Below are positions 29,017 to 37,629 of a stretch of 64,000 nt of DNA, one piece after another. This stretch comes from Nocardioides alkalitolerans DSM 16699 (GTDB lineage: Bacteria; Actinomycetota; Actinomycetes; Propionibacteriales; Nocardioidaceae), in assembly GCF_000426525.1 (NCBI RefSeq), contig NZ_AUFN01000010.1, forward strand, positions 434,001-498,000, given 5' to 3'. The translations under genes and the position numbers were made by a program. The notes beneath the pieces were generated by a model, which ran no database searches, was not told where the DNA came from, and saw only the letters and a list, made by a program, of their open reading frames with translations. Each line of letters opens with the position of its first letter. Within the stretch, counting starts at the first letter, position 1.

Positions 29017-29409
29017 CTACTCCGGCGCCCTCGGCGCCCGCCGTACGAGCCGACGCGGCCGCGGCCAGAGCCGCGCCGTCGCCACCGCGAGCACCTCCTC
29101 GTCGGCGACCGGGCCCCGGCGCCGGGAGTCGACCACCGGACCCACGGCCCCGGCGGCGGCCGCCTCCTCGTCGGTGGCGTCACCCCGCAGCCACCAGCCC
29201 GGGGAGCCGTCGAAGCGGGTACGACGCTCGACCGCCCGCTTCACCACGACGACCCCGCCCCCGAAGCGGGCCACGACGACCGCGCCGGGGCGCGGGCGGG
29301 CGCCGTACCGGAGCAGGAGCAGGTCGCCGGGGCACAGCGTGGGGAGCATGGAGGGACCGTCGACGCGGGCCGTCCCCCACCGCGGACCCCGGTTCTGCCG
29401 CTGGACCAT
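29017..29409 (-). CDS. sodX: Nickel superoxide dismutase maturation protease (S24/S26-type)
   Basis: The ATG at 29409 gives 130 residues; an ATG at 29448 is possible. The serine-protease signature VDGPSMLPTLCPGDLLLLRYG supplies the nucleophile, and VVVKRAVERR the lysine base, as in signal-peptidase-like enzymes. There is no strong membrane anchor. It lies head-to-head with sodN, the conserved place for the protease that removes the SodN leader so the new N-terminal histidine can bind nickel. That context makes the assignment much firmer than the domain alone. Confidence 0.88.
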   Translation of the reverse strand: MVQRQNRGPRWGTARVDGPSMLPTLCPGDLLLLRYGARPRPGAVVVARFGGGVVVVKRAVERRTRFDGSPGWWLRGDATDEEAAAAGAVGPVVDSRRRGPVADEEVLAVATARLWPRPRRLVRRAPRAPE

Positions 29410-29495
29410 GCGGAGTAGTCTCGCAACCACGTGGCCGTGACCAGTCATCGCAGGTCAACGGCCCGCCACCAGCCGGCTCCAGAGAGGACCCACGG

Positions 29496-29897
29496 ATGTT
29501 CGCTCGACTGTTCGCCCCGACCATCGAGGTCTCGGCCCACTGCGACCTGCCCTGCGGCGTGTACGACCCCGCCCAGGCCCGCATCGAGGCCGAGTCGATC
29601 AAGGCCGTGATCGCCAAGGTCGCCGACAGCGACGACCCCGACTTCCGCACGCGCGCCGTGATCATCAAGGAGGAGCGCTCGGAGCTCGTCAAGCACCACC
29701 TGTGGGTGCTGTGGACGGACTACTTCAAGCCCCCGCACTTCGAGAAGTACCCCCAGCTGCACACGCTGGTCAACGAGGCCACCAAGCTCGCCGGTGCCTC
29801 GGGCACCAAGGGCTCGCTCGACGCCGAGGTGGCCGACCAGCTCCTCGCCAAGATCGACGAGATCGCCGAGATCTTCTGGGAGACCAAGAAGGCCTGA
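29496..29897 (+). CDS. sodN: Nickel-containing superoxide dismutase
   Basis: This 133-residue precursor has a 14-residue leader ending in EVSA, followed by the nickel hook HCDLPCGVYDP. In the mature protein His1, Cys2 and Cys6 (here His15, Cys16, Cys20) bind nickel. The rest is the four-helix bundle that forms a hexamer and dismutates superoxide in the cytoplasm. GAGGA about ten bases before the ATG supports the start. It is divergent from sodX and ends in a very strong terminator. Control by a Nur-like repressor is usual, but I see no convincing Nur box. Confidence 0.97.
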   Translation: MFARLFAPTIEVSAHCDLPCGVYDPAQARIEAESIKAVIAKVADSDDPDFRTRAVIIKEERSELVKHHLWVLWTDYFKPPHFEKYPQLHTLVNEATKLAGASGTKGSLDAEVADQLLAKIDEIAEIFWETKKA

Positions 29898-29923
29898 CCG
29901 CCTTCGGCGTCACCCGCACCACC

Positions 29924-29968
29924 GACAGCGCCCCCGCCCCGTGCACCGCACGGGGCGGGGGCGCTGTC
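29924..29968 (+). terminator. Strong terminator after sodN
   Basis: A perfect 21-bp stem (29924-29944 with 29948-29968) closes a three-base ACC loop, 26 bases after the stop. It is among the longest perfect hairpins in the window. Confidence 0.9.
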
Positions 29969-30006
29969 GCGTCCGAGACCCCGCGACGACGCTCCGCGCC
30001 CATTAC

Positions 30007-30036
30007 TTGGCTAGCCACCGGATCGGGTACAGTAAT
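30007..30036 (+). promoter_or_regulatory. Probable promoter of the MDR-OYE-MarR operon
   Basis: TTGGCT (30007-30012) and AGTAAT (30031-30036) are 18 bases apart in an AT-rich patch that stands out from the GC-rich surroundings. TACAGT three bases earlier is an alternative -10. The operator begins at the end of the -10. Confidence 0.5.
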
Positions 30037-30055
30037 TATGTGTCCGGCCACATAA
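30036..30055 (+). promoter_or_regulatory. Palindromic operator, probably for the MarR protein
   Basis: TTATGTGTCCGGCCACATAA is a 20-bp palindrome with one mismatched pair. It overlaps the presumed -10/start region 30 bases before the first gene. Size and position fit a MarR-family autorepressor such as the one encoded at the end of the operon. Confidence 0.7.
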
Positions 30056-30084
30056 GGCAGCCGGCCCTAGCCCTGGAGCACCCC

Positions 30085-30990
30085 ATGAAGGCAATCGTGT
30101 TCGATCGGTTCGGCGGCCCCGACGTGCTGCGCGAGGCCGACGTCGACCTCCCCACGCCCGGGCCCGGTCAGGTCCGTGTGCGGGTCCGCGCAGCCGGCGT
30201 GAACCCCGTGGACGGCAAGACCCGCGCCGGTCTGATGGCCGCGCTGCGGCCGACGACGTTCCCGGCCGTTCCCGGCGGCGAGCTCGCCGGTGTGGTCGAC
30301 GCCGTGGGCGAGGACGTCCGCGACCTCCGCGTGGGCGACGAGGTCCTGGGATGGTCCGACACCGGTGCGTACGCCGAGCACGCCCTGGCCACGACCGTGG
30401 TCCGCAAGCCTGCCGAGCTCTCGTGGGAGGACGCAGCCGCGCTGCCGGTGGCCACCGACACGACCGAGCGGGTCCTCGACCTGCTCGGCGTCGCGGCCGG
30501 GGAGACCGTGCTGATGCACGGCGCATCGGGCGGGGTCGGGACGCTGGCGGTCCAGCTGGCGGTCGGCCGGGGGGCACGCGTGCTGGCCACTGCCGGCCCG
30601 GGCAACCAGGAGTACCTGACCGCCCTGGGCGCCACGGCGACCACCTACGGCGACGGCCTCGTCGAGCGGGTCCGGGCCCTTGCGCCCGACGGTGTCGACG
30701 CAGTGTTCGACCTCGCCGGCAAGGGCGCGCTCGAGGACTCCGTGACCCTGCGCGGCGGCACCGACCGCATCGTCACGATCGCCGACCTCGGCGCCCAGCA
30801 GCTCGGCGTCACCTTCGCCCGCGGCGGCGCCGACCGCGCGACCGAGCGTCTCTCCGTCGTGGCGGCCGACGTCGCAGCCGGAGCACTCACCACGACCGTC
30901 ACGACCTACCCCCTCCACGAGGCGGTCGCCGCCCACGAGGCCAGCGACTCCGGTCACGTGCGGGGCAAGCTCGTCCTCACCGTCGCCTGA
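30085..30990 (+). CDS. NADPH:quinone reductase-like oxidoreductase (MDR)
   Basis: This 301-residue zinc-independent medium-chain reductase starts MKAIVFDRFGGPDVLR. It has PAVPGGELAGVVDAVGEDV in the GroES-like half and LMHGASGGVGTLAVQLA as nucleotide loop. Such enzymes reduce quinones or reactive enones with NADPH. It is the first gene after the palindromic promoter and precedes an Old Yellow Enzyme and a MarR regulator. The trio looks like a response to electrophiles or quinones. The ATG at 30085 lies close to the operator, implying a short leader. Confidence 0.92.
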   Translation: MKAIVFDRFGGPDVLREADVDLPTPGPGQVRVRVRAAGVNPVDGKTRAGLMAALRPTTFPAVPGGELAGVVDAVGEDVRDLRVGDEVLGWSDTGAYAEHALATTVVRKPAELSWEDAAALPVATDTTERVLDLLGVAAGETVLMHGASGGVGTLAVQLAVGRGARVLATAGPGNQEYLTALGATATTYGDGLVERVRALAPDGVDAVFDLAGKGALEDSVTLRGGTDRIVTIADLGAQQLGVTFARGGADRATERLSVVAADVAAGALTTTVTTYPLHEAVAAHEASDSGHVRGKLVLTVA

Positions 30991-31059
30991 GCACTCCCCG
31001 CTCTCGCCCACCTCTCCCTCGCCGGTCCCCGACCGGCCGCGCTCCGCGAAGGAATACCC

Positions 31060-32145
31060 GTGCCCGACCACACGCCCGACACCGCCCTCGACTCCCTCTG
31101 GACCCCGACCACGATCGGAGCGCTCGACCTTCCGCACCGCCTGGTCATGGCCCCCATGACCCGCGACCGCTCCACCCCCGCCGGCGTGCCGACGGGCCTC
31201 AACGCCGAGTACTACGCACAGCGTGCCTCCCACGCGCTGATCGTCACGGAGGGCACGCAGCCCAGCCCCGACGGCCAGGGCTACCTCCTCACCCCCGGCA
31301 TCCACGACGACGACCAGGTCGCCGGCTGGCGCACGGTGACCGACGCGGTGCACGCAGCCGGCGGGCGCGTCGTCATCCAGCTGATGCACGTCGGCCGGAT
31401 CTCCCACCCCGACAACACCCCCCACGGACGTCAGCCGGTCGCCCCGTCCGCAGTCCGGCCCGCGGGAGCGATGTTCACCGCCACGGGGCCCCAGGAGATG
31501 CCCGAGCCCCGCGAGCTGTCGACCACCGAGGTCGAGGAGACCGTCGACGACTTCCGGCGAGCAGCCGCGCGTGCCGTCGCCGCCGGCGCGGACGGTGTCG
31601 AGATCCACGCCGCGAACGGCTACCTCGTCCACCAGTTCCTCGCCGACGGCACCAACCGACGCACCGACCGCTACGGCGCCAGCATCGCGGGCCGCGTCCG
31701 GTTCGCCGTCGAGGTCGCCACCGCCGTGGCCGCCGAGATCGGCCCCGACCGCACCGGCCTGCGCATCTCTCCCGGCAACCCGTACAACGACATCACCGAG
31801 ACCGACACCCACGAGCTCTACCCGGCGCTGCTCACGGCGCTGCACCCCCTCCGGCTGGCGTACCTGCACGTCATGCACGGTGGCGACGAGGCCCTGCTCG
31901 ACACGCTGCGCGCGCAGTGGCCCGCGACGTTGATCCTCAACCGCGGAGGCGCCGACGTGCCCGCCCGGGCGCGCGACATCGACGCCGGCACCGCCGACCT
32001 CGTCTCCGTCGGAGCACTCGCTCTCGCCAACCCGGACCTCGTGGAGCGGTTGCGCCGCGGCGCCGATCTCAACACGCCGGACCCGGCCACCTTCTACGGT
32101 GGGGGCGCAGCCGGGTACACCGACTACCCGGCCCTCACGGACTGA
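31060..32145 (+). CDS. Old Yellow Enzyme-family alkene reductase
   Basis: This 361-residue FMN barrel protein has LVMAPMTRDRS near the N-terminus, VIQLMHVGRISHP, the substrate-binding GVEIHAANGYLVHQFL and the TNRRTDRYGAS phosphate loop. These are the usual blocks of NemA/OYE enzymes, which reduce activated C=C bonds and nitro compounds. The GTG at 31060 has GAAGGAAT upstream. A short hairpin (31021-31037, arms GCCGGTC/GACCGGC) lies in the 69-base gap before it and may tune expression relative to the quinone reductase. The gene is followed directly by the MarR gene. Confidence 0.95.
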   Translation: MPDHTPDTALDSLWTPTTIGALDLPHRLVMAPMTRDRSTPAGVPTGLNAEYYAQRASHALIVTEGTQPSPDGQGYLLTPGIHDDDQVAGWRTVTDAVHAAGGRVVIQLMHVGRISHPDNTPHGRQPVAPSAVRPAGAMFTATGPQEMPEPRELSTTEVEETVDDFRRAAARAVAAGADGVEIHAANGYLVHQFLADGTNRRTDRYGASIAGRVRFAVEVATAVAAEIGPDRTGLRISPGNPYNDITETDTHELYPALLTALHPLRLAYLHVMHGGDEALLDTLRAQWPATLILNRGGADVPARARDIDAGTADLVSVGALALANPDLVERLRRGADLNTPDPATFYGGGAAGYTDYPALTD

Positions 32146-32163
32146 ATGAAGGAGACGACCCGC

Positions 32164-32631
32164 GTGCGCGACCTCCCCTCGACGGCCGACGGCGGCCCGC
32201 TGAGCTACGCGATCTTCCAGCTCGCCCGCGCGCACCGCTCCTACGCCGCCGCGCTGCTCCGCGACATGGACCTCCACCCCGGGCAGGAGCTGCTGCTGAT
32301 GCAGCTCTTCGACCGCGACGGCCAGACCCAGTCCGAGCTGCTCGCGGGCGTCGGGCTCGACCACTCCACCGTGTCGAAGTCCCTGCGCCGCATGCAGGAG
32401 GCCGGGCTCGTGGTCCGAGAGCCCGCCGCGCACGACCGCCGGGTGGTGGTCGTGCACCTCACCGACAAGGGTCGCGCCGCCCGCGCCCCCATCACCGCGC
32501 TCTGGCGCGAGCTCGAGGAGGCGTCCACGGGCGGCCTCGGCGACGACCAGGTGACGGCGTTCGTCGCGACCGCTGACGCCGTCACCGCGGCGATCACCGA
32601 CCGCGCCGGCCGCCGGCCGGGCCGGCCCTGA
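32164..32631 (+). CDS. MarR-family transcriptional regulator
   Basis: From GTG 32164 the protein has 155 residues. The winged helix has QSELLAGVGLDHSTVSKSLRRM as its recognition part (helix DHSTVSKSLRR), then EAGLVVREPAAHDRRVVVVHL as the wing. GTG 32164 is preferred because AAGGAG is spaced nine bases upstream. An ATG at 32146, directly after the OYE stop, has no Shine-Dalgarno. It has no cysteine in the visible sensor region, so a direct thiol switch seems unlikely; ligand binding is more probable. It probably represses its own operon at the palindrome 30036-30055. Confidence 0.9.
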   Translation: MRDLPSTADGGPLSYAIFQLARAHRSYAAALLRDMDLHPGQELLLMQLFDRDGQTQSELLAGVGLDHSTVSKSLRRMQEAGLVVREPAAHDRRVVVVHLTDKGRAARAPITALWRELEEASTGGLGDDQVTAFVATADAVTAAITDRAGRRPGRP

Positions 32632-32644
32632 TCGGCCGCCGTCC

Positions 32645-34162
32645 TCAGAGGCGCGCCGCGAGCCGGTGGTAGGCGGCGTTCCAGCGCAGCTCGCGCTGGA
32701 ACGCGCGCGGCGTCGTACCCGCGTCGATGGTGACCATCTCGACCCCCGTCATCTCGGCGAAGTCCTCGAGCACCTCGACGCCGATCGCCTTCGAGAGCAC
32801 GGTGTGGTGCGGGGCGCCGGCCATCAGCCAGGCCTCGGCGGAGGTCGACAGCGAGGGGCGGGGCTCCCACACGGCGCACGCCACGGGCAGCAGAGGAAGG
32901 GCCTCGTCGGGCTCGACCACGTCGATGGCGTTGACGGTGAGGCGGAACCGGTCGCCGAGGTCGGAGAGACCCGCCACGACGGCGGGGCCGGGGTCGGCCG
33001 TGAAGCGGAGGCGTACCGGGTCCTCACGGCCGCCGATGCCCAGGGGGTGGATCTCCAGCGACGGCTGCTGGGTCGTGATCGTGGGGCAGACCTCGAGCAT
33101 GTGGGCGCCGAGGATCTTCTCCTCCCCCGGCACCAGGTGGTACGTGTAGTCCTCCATGAACGACGTGCCGCCCGGCAGCGTGCCCGCCATCGCCTTCGTC
33201 GCGCGCAGCAGCACGGACGTCTTCCAGTCGCCCTCGCCGCCGAAGCCGTAGCCGTCGGCCATCAGGCGCTGGACCGCGAGGCCTGGCAGCTGGCGGAGCC
33301 CGCCCAGGTCCTCGAAGTTGGTCGTGAACGCGCGGAAGCCGCCGTCCTCCAGGAAGGTGCGGATGCCCAGCTCGACCCGGGCGCCGTACCGCAGCGACTC
33401 GTGGCGCTCGGCGCCGGGCAGCAGGCTCGGGTCGACGCGGTAGGTGTCGGCGTACTCGACGACCAGCTTGTCGATCGCGTCGTCGGCCACCGCGTCGACG
33501 ACGGCGACGAGGTCATTGACCCCGTAGGTGTTGACGGAGACGCCGAACCGCAGCTGGGCCTCGACCTTGTCGCCCTCGGTGACGGCCACGTCGCGCATGT
33601 TGTCGCCGAAGCGGGCCAGCTTGAGCGAGCGGACCTCGCTGCGACCGACGGCGGCCCGCGTCCAGTCGGCCACGCGCCCCGCGACGACCGGCGAGTCGAC
33701 GTGGCCGGCGACGGTCTTGCGGGCGACGCCCAGGCGCGTCTGGATGAAGCCGAACTCGCGGTCGCCGTGGGCGGCCTGGTTGAGGTTCATGAAGTCCATG
33801 TCGATGGTCGACCACGGCAGCTCCATGCCGGCCTGCGTGTGCAGGTGCAGGAGGGGCTTCTGCAGCGCGTCGAGCCCGGCGATCCACATCTTGGCGGGCG
33901 AGAACGTGTGCATCCACGTGATCACGCCGACGCACTGCGGGGCGACGTTGGCCTCCAGCATCAGCCGGTGGATCGAGCCGGCGTCCAGCAGCACGGGCTT
34001 CCAGACGACCTCGACCGGCAGGTCGGCGGAGGCGGCGAGCCGCTGCGCGATGCCCTGGGACTGGGCCGCGACCTGGTCGAGGGTCTCCGGTCCGTAGAGC
34101 GCCTGGCTTCCGGTCAGGAACCAGACCTCGGGGGCGGGGACGGACGTCGACGGGGTGGTCAT
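32645..34162 (-). CDS. araA: L-arabinose isomerase
   Basis: This 505-residue manganese enzyme converts L-arabinose to L-ribulose. Family blocks include [10 protein letters not shown] at the N-terminus, [15 protein letters not shown] and [13 protein letters not shown]. The active-site segments are [10 protein letters not shown] (Glu) and [12 protein letters not shown] (Glu), with HMLEVCPTI for a metal histidine. The ATG at 34162 has GAGGAG upstream and follows araD by 39 bases. It is the last gene of the operon, converging with the MarR gene across 13 bases. Confidence 0.97.
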   Translation of the reverse strand: MTTPSTSVPAPEVWFLTGSQALYGPETLDQVAAQSQGIAQRLAASADLPVEVVWKPVLLDAGSIHRLMLEANVAPQCVGVITWMHTFSPAKMWIAGLDALQKPLLHLHTQAGMELPWSTIDMDFMNLNQAAHGDREFGFIQTRLGVARKTVAGHVDSPVVAGRVADWTRAAVGRSEVRSLKLARFGDNMRDVAVTEGDKVEAQLRFGVSVNTYGVNDLVAVVDAVADDAIDKLVVEYADTYRVDPSLLPGAERHESLRYGARVELGIRTFLEDGGFRAFTTNFEDLGGLRQLPGLAVQRLMADGYGFGGEGDWKTSVLLRATKAMAGTLPGGTSFMEDYTYHLVPGEEKILGAHMLEVCPTITTQQPSLEIHPLGIGGREDPVRLRFTADPGPAVVAGLSDLGDRFRLTVNAIDVVEPDEALPLLPVACAVWEPRPSLSTSAEAWLMAGAPHHTVLSKAIGVEVLEDFAEMTGVEMVTIDAGTTPRAFQRELRWNAAYHRLAARL

Positions 34163-34201
34163 GGTGGTGCTCCTCGCGAGAGTGGGGGTGGGGCCGGCGC
34201 T

Positions 34202-34879
34202 TCAGCGCTGGCCGTAGACGTTCTGGTAGCGGTCGAAGAGGGCGTCGACCTGCGCCGGGGCCAGCGGGACCGGGTCGCCGAGCTGGCGGGCGACGTGCAC
34301 CGTGCGGGCGACGTCCTCGCACATCACGGCCGCCTTGACCGCCGCGCGGGCCGTCGGGCCGATCGCGAACACGCCGTGGTTGGCCATGAGCACCGCCGGG
34401 GACCGGCTGCCGCTCAGGGTCTCGACGATCCCGCGCCCGATCGAGTCGTCGCCGATGACCGCGAACGGCCCGACGGGGATCTCGCCGCCGAACTCGTCGG
34501 CCCCCATCGTGAGCACGCACGGCACCGGCTCGCGGCGCGACGCCCAGGCCGTGGCGTACGTCGAGTGGGTGTGGACGACCCCGCCGACCTCGGGCATCGC
34601 CCGGTAGACGTAGGCCTGCGCGTCGGTGTCGGACGACGGCGCGTGCTCGCCCTCGACGACCCGGCCGTGCAGGTCGCAGACCACCATGTTCTCGGGGGTG
34701 AGGTCGTCGTACGCGACCCCGCTCGGCTTGATGACGAGCAGCTGGTGGCCGGGCACCCGGGCGGAGACGTTGCCGGCCGTCCACACGACCAGCTGGTAGC
34801 GGGTGAGCTGCTCGTGGAGCCCGCAGACCTCGCGCCGCAGCGTCGCGACGGTGGTGCGGACGTCGTCGACGACCGTCAT
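34202..34879 (-). CDS. araD: L-ribulose-5-phosphate 4-epimerase
   Basis: This 225-residue class II aldolase-fold zinc enzyme turns L-ribulose-5-phosphate into D-xylulose-5-phosphate, which enters the pentose phosphate pathway. Visible are TAGNVSARVPG, the phosphate-binding KPSGVAYDDLTPENMV, the zinc ligands in VVHTHSTYATAW, and ANHGVFAIG. The ATG at 34879 overlaps the araB stop as ATGA. The frame stays open far upstream, but that part is antisense-like shadow of araB. Confidence 0.96.
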   Translation of the reverse strand: MTVVDDVRTTVATLRREVCGLHEQLTRYQLVVWTAGNVSARVPGHQLLVIKPSGVAYDDLTPENMVVCDLHGRVVEGEHAPSSDTDAQAYVYRAMPEVGGVVHTHSTYATAWASRREPVPCVLTMGADEFGGEIPVGPFAVIGDDSIGRGIVETLSGSRSPAVLMANHGVFAIGPTARAAVKAAVMCEDVARTVHVARQLGDPVPLAPAQVDALFDRYQNVYGQR

Positions 34880-36579
34880 CGCGCCACCGCCGCGGGGGTC
34901 TCGCGCGCCAGCCGCGCCTCGACGGCCGCCCGGCGGATCGCCTTGAGCCGGCGCATCGCCGGCACCGTGCGGCCGAAGTGGTCGTGGAGCGCGACGTACT
35001 CGGCGAACAGCGCGTCGTAGCGCTGCGCCCGCTCCTCGTCGGGGAGGAACACCCCGCGTCGCACCTTGCCCATGCTCTTCGCGGCGGACGGCACGTCGGG
35101 GTAGGCGCCGGCCGCGACCGCGGCGTGGATCGCCGAGCCGAGCGCCGGGCCCTGCGCCGAGTCGAGGACCGAGAGCGGCAGCCGGGTGACGTCCGCGTAG
35201 ACCTGCATCAGCAGGTGGTTCCGGGCCAGCCCGCCCGCGACGATGAACTCGTCGACCGGCACGCCGCTGGAGCGGAAGGTCTCGACGATCACCCGGGTGC
35301 CGAAGGCGGTGGCCTCGAGCAGGGCGCGGTAGACGTCCTCGGGGCGGGTGGCCAGCGTCAGGCCGACCACGAGGCCCGAGAGCTGGTGGTCGACCAGCAC
35401 GGAGCGGTTGCCGCTGTGCCAGTCGAGCGCGACGAGGCCGTGCTCCCCCACCTCCTGCGCGGAGGCCAGGCGGGTGAGGTGCTCGTGCACCGACTCCCCG
35501 GCGGCCTCGGCCGCGGCGACGTACGCCGGGGGCACCGCCGTGCGGACGAACCAGCCGAAGATGTCGCCGACCCCGCTCTGGCCCGCCTCGTAGCCCCAGC
35601 TGCCGGCGACGATGCCGCCGTCCACGACGCCGCACATGCCCGGCACCTCCCGCAGCACGTCGGCGCTCATCACGTGGCAGGTCGAGGTGCCCATGATCGC
35701 GACCATCTGGCCGGTGCCGGTCGCCTGCGCGGCCGGGGCGCTGACGTGGGCGTCGACGTTGCCGACCGCGACCGCGATGCCCTCGGGCAGCCCGGTCCAC
35801 GCCGCGGCCTCGGCGGTGAGCCCGCCGGCGCGGTCGCCCAGCTGGCCGATGGGGTGCTCGAGCTTCTCGGGCACGAACCCCTCGAACCCGGGGGCGAGCG
35901 CGGAGAGGAACGCGGCGCTCGGGTAGGCGCCGTCCTGGCGGATGCCCTTGTAGCCCGCGGTGCACGCGTTGCGCACGTACTCCCCCGACAGCTGCCAGAC
36001 GATCCAGTCGGCCGCCTCGACCCACCGCTCCATCCGGTCGTAGACCTCGCGGTCCTCCTCGTAGACCTGCAGGCCCTTCGCGAACTCCCACTCCGACGAG
36101 ATCAGCCCGCCGTACCGCGGCAGCCAGGCCTCGGCCCGCTCCTCGGCGAGCCGGTTGATGCGGTCGGCCTGGGGCTGGGCGGCGTGGTGGCGCCACAGCT
36201 TCACGTAGGCGTGCGGCCGGTCCTCGAGCCCCGGGACCTCGCACAGCGGCGTCCCGTCGGCGAGCGTCGGCACCATCGTGCAGGCGGTGAAGTCGGTGGC
36301 GATGCCCACCACGTCGGCGGGGTCGACGCCGGCCGCCGCGACCGCTGCGGGCACGGCGTGCCGGAGCACCCCCCGGTAGTCCTCCGGCACCTGCAGCGCC
36401 CACTCCGGGGGCAGTGCGCGACCGCCGCCCGGCAGGCGGTCCTCGACGACCGCGTGGGGGTAGTCGAACGTCGCGGTGCCGAGCTCGGCCCCGTCGGAGA
36501 CGCGCACGACGAGCGCGCGACCCGACAGGGTGCCGAAGTCGACCCCGACGACGTAGGTGGGACGTGGGCTCTCGGACAC
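34876..36579 (-). CDS. araB: Ribulokinase
   Basis: This 567-residue FGGY kinase phosphorylates L-ribulose. The N-terminal phosphate loop is VVGVDFGTLSGRALVV. TDFTACTMVPT and WEFAKGLQVYEED lie in the sugar site. The FGGY-C signature region runs through MGTSTCHVMSA and GGLARNHLLMQVYADV. Size and motifs fit AraB rather than xylulokinase. The GTG at 36579 lies three bases after the stop of the LacI regulator gene, so repressor and kinase are produced together. Confidence 0.96.
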   Translation of the reverse strand: MSESPRPTYVVGVDFGTLSGRALVVRVSDGAELGTATFDYPHAVVEDRLPGGGRALPPEWALQVPEDYRGVLRHAVPAAVAAAGVDPADVVGIATDFTACTMVPTLADGTPLCEVPGLEDRPHAYVKLWRHHAAQPQADRINRLAEERAEAWLPRYGGLISSEWEFAKGLQVYEEDREVYDRMERWVEAADWIVWQLSGEYVRNACTAGYKGIRQDGAYPSAAFLSALAPGFEGFVPEKLEHPIGQLGDRAGGLTAEAAAWTGLPEGIAVAVGNVDAHVSAPAAQATGTGQMVAIMGTSTCHVMSADVLREVPGMCGVVDGGIVAGSWGYEAGQSGVGDIFGWFVRTAVPPAYVAAAEAAGESVHEHLTRLASAQEVGEHGLVALDWHSGNRSVLVDHQLSGLVVGLTLATRPEDVYRALLEATAFGTRVIVETFRSSGVPVDEFIVAGGLARNHLLMQVYADVTRLPLSVLDSAQGPALGSAIHAAVAAGAYPDVPSAAKSMGKVRRGVFLPDEERAQRYDALFAEYVALHDHFGRTVPAMRRLKAIRRAAVEARLARETPAAVAR

Positions 36580-36582
36580 GGG

Positions 36583-37629
36583 CTAGATCCCTTCGGTGGA
36601 GCGGTGGGGGGTACGGCGGGGCGCCGCCGTGCTGGCGCGCACGGTCAGCTCGGGGGCGATGAGGCTCGGGGGCGCCGGGGTGCCGTCGATGGCGGCCCGG
36701 AGGATCTCGATGGCCCGCCGGCCGACGGCGCCGAAGTCCTGGCGCACGGTGGTGAGGGGCGGGATGAGGTAGGCCGCCTCGGGGATGTCGTCGAAGCCGA
36801 CGACGCTGACGTCGTCGGGCACGCGACGGCCGGCCTCGTGGAGGGCCCGGAGCAGCCCGAGGGCCATCTGGTCGTTGGCGCAGAAGACGGCCGTGACCTC
36901 GGGACGCGAGGCGATCTCGAGGCCCGCCTCGTAGCCGCTGCGCGCGGACCAGTCGCCCGTCACGTGCGGCCCCGGGCGGAGGCCCGCGTCGTACATGGCG
37001 CAGCGCCAGCCGAGCAGGCGGCCGCGCGCCTCGGTCCACGAGGTCGGACCGGCCAGGTGCACGATCTCGGTGTGGCCCTGCGCGATGAGGTGGCGGGTGC
37101 CGAGGAGGGCGCCGGCGACCTGGTCGACGCCGACGGTCCAGCGCGCCCGCCGCTCGTCGCCCTCGACGACGACCACGGGGACGCCGAGGTCCTCCTGCGC
37201 CCGCGCGACCTCGAGGGCCTCGTCGGTCGCGGAGATCAGCACGATGCCCTCGACGCTCTGGTCGCGCAGGTGGTCGATCGCGTCGACCAGCTCGGTGCGC
37301 GTGAGGCTCTGCAGGTTGACCGAGCTCACGAAGTAGCCGGCCTCCCGACCCGCTGCCTGGATGGTGCGGTGGACGGTGCTCGGGCCCCAGAAGCCGCTCT
37401 TCGAGCCGATGACGCCGATGGTGGCCGACCGGCGCGTGACGAGCGCCCGGGCCGCCGTGTTGGGCCGGTAGCCCAGCTGGCGGATGGCCTCCTCGACGCG
37501 CTGCCGGGTGGCTGGTCGCAGGTTGGTCTGCCCGTTCACGACGCGCGAGACGGTCTGGTGGGAGACCCCGGCGAGCCGGGCGACGTCGGCCATCACCGGC
37601 ATCCGCTGCTCGGGGCGCAGGGCCGTCAC
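36583..37629 (-). CDS. LacI-family repressor of the arabinose operon
   Basis: The GTG at 37629 gives 348 residues and overlaps the permease stop as GTGA, so the gene is inside the transporter-araBDA operon. The HTH is MADVARLAGVSHQTVSRVVN. The recognition helix SHQTVSR is close to SYQTVSR of E. coli LacI, which fits the lac-like palindromes found upstream. The hinge helix is NTAARALVTRRS. The sugar-binding core contains FCANDQMALGLLRAL and SVVGFDDIPEAAYLIPPLTTV. L-arabinose or a phosphorylated intermediate is the likely inducer. It is an AraR analogue by role, but of the LacI rather than GntR/AraR type. Confidence 0.92.
   Translation of the reverse strand: MTALRPEQRMPVMADVARLAGVSHQTVSRVVNGQTNLRPATRQRVEEAIRQLGYRPNTAARALVTRRSATIGVIGSKSGFWGPSTVHRTIQAAGREAGYFVSSVNLQSLTRTELVDAIDHLRDQSVEGIVLISATDEALEVARAQEDLGVPVVVVEGDERRARWTVGVDQVAGALLGTRHLIAQGHTEIVHLAGPTSWTEARGRLLGWRCAMYDAGLRPGPHVTGDWSARSGYEAGLEIASRPEVTAVFCANDQMALGLLRALHEAGRRVPDDVSVVGFDDIPEAAYLIPPLTTVRQDFGAVGRRAIEILRAAIDGTPAPPSLIAPELTVRASTAAPRRTPHRSTEGI

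Noticed and set aside
29410..29495. Possible Nur-type nickel operator between sodX and sodN
   Set aside because: Only a lone TCGCAA half-site is visible and no paired inverted half at the right spacing.
34202..37039. A very long minus-strand frame covering araD, araB and part of the LacI gene
   Set aside because: Only its last 226 codons are araD. The upstream part is an out-of-frame shadow of araB with an Arg/Gly-rich product.
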